DNA from: Anaerolineae bacterium
Lineage (GTDB): Bacteria; Chloroflexota; Anaerolineae; Aggregatilineales; UBA3940
Direction: 5' to 3'
Assembly (NCBI GenBank): GCA_016928235.1
Contig: JAFGLD010000266.1
Location: 1-58,594 of the forward strand
DNA: 58,594 bases
Positions 55,162-58,594 of this stretch are shown here, piece after piece. Position numbers and translations under genes: made by a program. The number at the start of each line of letters is the position of its first letter. Position 1 is the stretch's first letter. The notes beneath the pieces were generated by a model. The model saw only the letters and a program-made list of their open reading frames with translations, ran no database searches and was not told the origin of the DNA.

Positions 55162-56627
55162 GTTTGCTCGGAGTCAGTGGGCATTTTGGGCGAAGACATG
55201 CCTTCTACAATCAGCGGTAGAACAAACTTGAAGGCAAATCCATCCGGAAGGTTTTCCGCCCAAATATGGCCACCATGTGCCTCAATTATACCCTTGCAGA
55301 TAGACAGGCCAAGGCCGGTGCCTGGTATCTGGTCAGCAGCGGTCACGCGGTGAAACTTATCGAAAATGTGATCCAGGTGCTCCGGCTGTACTGGAGGACC
55401 CTGGTTGGTAATCTGAATAAGCATCGACGACGCATGCTGTGTGTGAGCAGTCAGGCGGATAAGCGTGTTTGTGGGTGCATATTTCAGACAGTTGCTAAGC
55501 AAGTTGGTGAACACTTGCTGCAGCAAGACAGGATCGATGGGAATAAGAGGCAAATCCTCAGATACCTCGATCTCCAATTGGTGTTCGCATAGTGATGTTC
55601 GCATTTGCATGACGCTTGTATCGACAATCTCCGCCAGGATATTCCATTGCCTTTGAAGCTTCAACGCGCCCACTTCGATGCGTGACATGTTCAGAAGTTC
55701 GCCTACAAACTGGTTTAGCCGATCGGCCTCTTCTTCAAGCGCAGCGAGTAGATCGTCTCTGGCTTCTGTATTCCATCCTACCGTGCCGCTGCGCAGGCTG
55801 GTCGCGGCTGCCTTGATCGTCACAAGCGGCGTGCGAAGCTCATGAGAGACTGACGATAAGAGAGCTGATTTAAGGTGATCACTCTCTTCCAGGATGATGG
55901 CCCGTGTTTCGATTTCTGCCAGAGCAACTCTTTCGAGTGCCAGGGTACCCTGACCGGCCAGTACATGCAAAAGGCGATTCTCTGCTTCGCCGAAAACACC
56001 ATCGCCTTTCCAGAGCCGAATCTCTCCCAGGCGGCCCCGACGCGACACCAGGGCAGCAATACAATCCGGGGTATGGGCAGGAGGAGTTCCATCAGGCTGC
56101 CTGATATCTACAGACTGACCTTCTCCTATGGAATTCAATACTATCTGTATATTGGCTGGCGCAAAGATGTCCTGGAGATGGCTGGCCAGTATCTTTCCAA
56201 CCTCCTCCGGATGTCGCGCTCCAGACAACTCGACGCTCAACTTGTAGAGTTGAATGACCTCTTGCTCGCGTGCCTGGGCGTGCGCAAGGCTTGTTTTCAC
56301 GCGGCCTACCAGTTGGCTGATCACAATGGCGATGAGCAAGAAGACAAACAGGACAATGACATCCTGGCCTTGGTGCACTACCAATGTGTGGTAGGGAGAA
56401 AGGAAAAAGAAGTTAAATGCTAGAAATGAGCAAGCCGACGCGATGATCCCGGAACCAAGCCCCCAGCGGACGGTGCTTCCCAGTACCGGAAGCATATAGA
56501 GCAGTGCGACGACTGGTGTGTTCAACTGCTGACGGAGTAAAAGCAAGATAGCAGTTGTCGTGGCAACACCTACAATAGCTACGAATGTCTGAAGGGCTGA
56601 TGCACGAAGAATAGGATACTGATACAT
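55158..56627 (-). CDS. KdpD-like sensor kinase without the N-terminal KdpD/USP module
   Basis: About 489 residues from ATG 56627, which has GAGGAA upstream; the longer frame to 56843 is a shadow of the helicase gene. It begins with the four-helix DUF4118 sensor (LLYMLPVLGSTVRWGLGSG, FLAFNFFFLSPYHTL), followed by a GAF-like domain (about 135-245), HisKA ([20 protein letters not shown]) and HATPase_c (NLLSNCLKYAP, GTGLGLSICKGIIEAHGGHI). Typical KdpD has a 350-residue N-terminal KdpD/USP part that is absent, so it may sense through the membrane part only. Confidence 0.88.
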   Translation of the reverse strand: MYQYPILRASALQTFVAIVGVATTTAILLLLRQQLNTPVVALLYMLPVLGSTVRWGLGSGIIASACSFLAFNFFFLSPYHTLVVHQGQDVIVLFVFLLIAIVISQLVGRVKTSLAHAQAREQEVIQLYKLSVELSGARHPEEVGKILASHLQDIFAPANIQIVLNSIGEGQSVDIRQPDGTPPAHTPDCIAALVSRRGRLGEIRLWKGDGVFGEAENRLLHVLAGQGTLALERVALAEIETRAIILEESDHLKSALLSSVSHELRTPLVTIKAAATSLRSGTVGWNTEARDDLLAALEEEADRLNQFVGELLNMSRIEVGALKLQRQWNILAEIVDTSVMQMRTSLCEHQLEIEVSEDLPLIPIDPVLLQQVFTNLLSNCLKYAPTNTLIRLTAHTQHASSMLIQITNQGPPVQPEHLDHIFDKFHRVTAADQIPGTGLGLSICKGIIEAHGGHIWAENLPDGFAFKFVLPLIVEGMSSPKMPTDSEQT

Positions 56628-56649
56628 CGATTCCTCACCAGCACAACGA

Positions 56650-58101
56650 TTAGCGTCTCTGTTGTCCCCGCCCGCCACGCCGTCCGCGGCTCGGCCTGGA
56701 AGACTTCGGTGGTTTGGACGCTTGTGCCTCATCGGAACGTGAAACAGGGGCATGTAACAATCGCTGGTAGTAATCATCCAACAGCATGGTGATAATGGGC
56801 AGCTCATCTTCGTTTTCCACCAGTGTGTGGGCCAATGGCGCAAACCGTCGACTGCGCTCCGTTTGCAGTTTATCGCGCTTGCGTAGACTTGCCTCCAACA
56901 AGACCGTCAGGCGCTCGGCAACGATGTCGGACACCTCAGCATCGGTTGGCACAGGACGTTCTTGCATGTCAATCTGGTAGTGATCGGCAATGCGCTTAAC
57001 AGCAGGTTTCTCGACGGGGTTGACCAGAGAAATGGCCGTGCCGGCAGCCCCAGCCCTCCCGGTGCGCCCGGCACGGTGGATGTAACTCTCAACATCTTCC
57101 GGCGGCTCGAACAGGAAGACATGTGAGAGGCGGGGGATATCGAGACCGCGGGCAGCCACGTCGGTTGCCACCAGAAAGCGCAGTGTGCCCGCGCGGACGC
57201 GGCCCAAGACACGCTCACGTTGATCTTGTGACAGGTCAGCACTCAACTCGTCAGCATCGTAGCCGAATCGCTGAAGCACGACAGTGATGTAGCGCACCCG
57301 GGCTTTGGTGTTACAGAATATGAGCGCCGAATCCGGGTTCTCGATCTCGATCAGACGCACCAGACTGCGATCTTTGTCCATGCCGGGAATGACGTAGAAG
57401 ATGTGCTCGGTATCGGTTACATGGACATGATCGCTGCTCAACGAGATGAACTCCGGCCGGCGGATAAACTGCTCAGCAGTATGCATGACCGATTCGGGAA
57501 AGGTGGCTGAGAACATGCAGGTGTGGATTTCGTGGTGAGGCATATAACGCTGCAGATCGCACATGTCAGGGTAAAAGCCCATCGAAAGCATATGATCGGC
57601 TTCGTCGTAGACCAGAGTGCTCAGGCGCTTGAGTGTAAGGGTGCCCTTGAGCAGGTGGTCGATCACACGGCCGGGTGTACCGACTACGATTTGTGTGCCG
57701 CGTCTGAGTGCGTCGATCTGTGCGCCATAGCCGACGCCGCCATAGACAGCCGTGCTGCGCAAACCGGTGCCGGCGCAGATAGTCTGCGCTTCCTGACATA
57801 CCTGGCGGGCAAGCTCGCGCGTCGGAACGAGGATCAGTGCCTGACAGGCATCGATGTTAGGGTCGAGCCGCTCCAGCATTGGCAGGAGATAAACAGCCGT
57901 CTTACCGCTGCCGGTGCGTGCCTGGATCATCATATTGCGTCCGGCCAGCAGGTAGGGAATGCCGCGAGCCTGGACCGGCATAAGCGTGTCCCACCCGGCG
58001 CGACAGGCTGCCGTCTGCAAACGTTCGGGCAGCTCGTCAAAAGTGATATCAGAGAGCGGGTCGGCGGGCTGACCAACTGGAAGGGGAATAGAATTGTTCA
58101 A
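56650..58101 (-). CDS. DEAD-box ATP-dependent RNA helicase
   Basis: A 483-residue RNA helicase. Motifs in order: Q-motif region (TFDELPERLQTAACRAGWDT), I ARTGSGKTAV, Ia PTRELARQ, II VYDEADHML (DEAD), III FSATFP, and C-terminal ATDVAARGLDIP and HRAGRTGRAG. A basic RGRRGGRG tail may bind RNA. Relatives act in ribosome assembly and RNA turnover, often induced by cold. A 9-base inverted repeat lies in its leader. The kdpD-like gene starts 22 bases after its stop, so they appear to share a transcript. Confidence 0.92.
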   Translation of the reverse strand: MNNSIPLPVGQPADPLSDITFDELPERLQTAACRAGWDTLMPVQARGIPYLLAGRNMMIQARTGSGKTAVYLLPMLERLDPNIDACQALILVPTRELARQVCQEAQTICAGTGLRSTAVYGGVGYGAQIDALRRGTQIVVGTPGRVIDHLLKGTLTLKRLSTLVYDEADHMLSMGFYPDMCDLQRYMPHHEIHTCMFSATFPESVMHTAEQFIRRPEFISLSSDHVHVTDTEHIFYVIPGMDKDRSLVRLIEIENPDSALIFCNTKARVRYITVVLQRFGYDADELSADLSQDQRERVLGRVRAGTLRFLVATDVAARGLDIPRLSHVFLFEPPEDVESYIHRAGRTGRAGAAGTAISLVNPVEKPAVKRIADHYQIDMQERPVPTDAEVSDIVAERLTVLLEASLRKRDKLQTERSRRFAPLAHTLVENEDELPIITMLLDDYYQRLLHAPVSRSDEAQASKPPKSSRPSRGRRGGRGQQRR

Positions 58102-58183
58102 AAGGAATCTCGATTCGTGCTTAATTTGATAACTTTAGTTTCCACTGACAGATCAAAGAATGAGAGTGGATAATGGGGCCAGA

Positions 58184-58213
58184 GTCTGTTGAATAAAAGG
58201 ATTATCAACAGAC
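58184..58213. promoter_or_regulatory. 9-bp inverted repeat in the helicase leader
   Basis: GTCTGTTGA (58184-58192) and TCAACAGAC (58205-58213) are perfect arms about 80 bases upstream of the helicase start. It could be an operator or an RNA stem controlling translation, as known for cold-shock helicase leaders. Confidence 0.45.
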
Positions 58214-58375
58214 CATAAAGCAGCATAAGCCTGCTTTTGGCCAAAACCTATACCATGTAGCAAATTCTTCAACACTATAACATACCATCGGTGTTCCGGT
58301 CGAGATGAGCATTATCGCGAACAATAATCCTGACTTTCCATGATATTCTCACTGAGCCTATAATACTTTCCAATC

Positions 58376-58441
58376 TAGTACAGTTGGGCAGAGATAATCC
58401 GGCAGTAAAGAAGCCCTTCATCCCTAACTGTTTAAGTGTTT
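58376..58441. repeat. Dispersed element, uninterrupted copy
   Basis: The complement of this 66-base stretch aligns with the two flanks of the interrupted copy at 28441-28723 (start AAACACTTAAACAGT, end GCCCAACTGTACTA, GGATTAT in the middle). It serves as the empty-site reference for MITE D. Confidence 0.75.
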
Positions 58442-58508
58442 CTCAGGCGACCATAACTGACGGCTTACTTATGCTGCGAAACACTAGCTACCATCCAAGA
58501 CGGTTATA

Positions 58509-58545
58509 ACTCGATGATCAAGTTTTTAACATTGGTAGGTGATCA
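58509..58545. repeat. 37-bp dispersed repeat, copy 2
   Basis: Matches 37579-37615 at 34 of 37 positions (ACTCGATGATCAAG, TTTTAACATTG, AGGTGATCA). Confidence 0.75.
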
Positions 58546-58594
58546 GTAATCAGTTTTCAGTGATCAGTTTTTTATCGTACAGCAACGACTATGC

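Larger units (their letters stand above)
58102..58594. other. Intergenic upstream region of the DEAD-box helicase
   Basis: No gene. It contains a 9-bp inverted repeat (58184-58213), an empty copy of the dispersed element (58376-58441) and the second 37-bp repeat (58509-58545). The last 50 bases show simple CAGT/GATCAGT-type repetition. Confidence 0.6.

Noticed and set aside
56628..56843. 72-residue extension of the KdpD-like kinase
   Set aside because: It reads through the helicase C-terminus in another frame and has no KdpD similarity.
1..58594. tRNA, rRNA or CRISPR loci
   Set aside because: I looked for T-arm-like GGTTCRANNCC motifs, rRNA-like sequence and regularly spaced repeats in the gaps and found none. 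A tRNA scan could still find something I missed.

Overview
The window reads as chromosomal DNA of a free-living bacterium. My best guess is the phylum Chloroflexota (Anaerolineae-like), and this is inference only. It rests on lipoproteins and secreted enzymes with Thr/Pro-rich linkers, a Gram-positive-type SOS box (GAAC-N4-GTTC) in front of lexA, a DnaB / DnaD-like / DnaC-like replication operon, moderately GC-rich genes, and much intergenic DNA packed with short palindromic and MITE-like repeats. I saw no rRNA, tRNA or CRISPR array.

Layout. 0-8 kb: a lipoprotein with G5 and beta-propeller domains overlaps a very large fusion of a glycoside-hydrolase-like domain and an O-antigen-ligase-like membrane domain; then a macrodomain protein, a GNAT acetyltransferase and HemW. 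8-14 kb: accessory genes including a microbial-type PARG-like protein, a nucleoside-kinase-like protein, a polysaccharide deacetylase, a decayed methyltransferase and a complete Xre/RES toxin-antitoxin operon. 15.3-19.5 kb (minus strand): bifunctional nuclease, replicative helicase dnaB, a DnaD-like protein and an unusual helicase loader with two AAA+ domains. 20-25 kb: PPOX-family protein, methylglyoxal synthase, a PPOX pseudogene, an SH3b-SGNH secreted protein, a CBM48 mini-protein, a response regulator and an LLM flavin enzyme. 25.2-28.3 kb (minus): GtrA, O-antigen ligase and UDP-glucuronate decarboxylase, a small surface-polysaccharide cluster. 28.7-30.5 kb: response regulator and an orphan TadA/CpaF ATPase. 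30.8-35.5 kb (plus): WYL regulator, alpha/beta hydrolase, two GyrI-like proteins, a HEAT-like protein and a ClbS/DfsB protein. I interpret this run as a possible detoxification island against cyclopropane-type genotoxins. 35.8-39 kb (minus): murI, rplS and lexA. 39.3-49.4 kb: gyrA, a sensor kinase overlapping gyrA by 4 bp, polA, and gyrB convergent with them. 49.5-51.7 kb: membrane and DUF proteins. 51.7-58.1 kb (minus): DEAD-box helicase, KdpD/KdpE-like two-component system, a small membrane protein and a KimA-type potassium permease.

How genes work together. DNA topology and repair (gyrA, gyrB, polA, lexA) and replication initiation and loading (dnaB, DnaD-like, double AAA+ loader) form the core. 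Three separate genes or modules act on NAD+ or ADP-ribose (macrodomain, PARG-like, RES toxin). The KdpDE-like pair next to a KimA-type permease suggests K+ homeostasis without KdpFABC. At least four families of short mobile or palindromic repeats lie between genes. One copy has a MITE inserted into it, shown by an empty counterpart elsewhere in the window.
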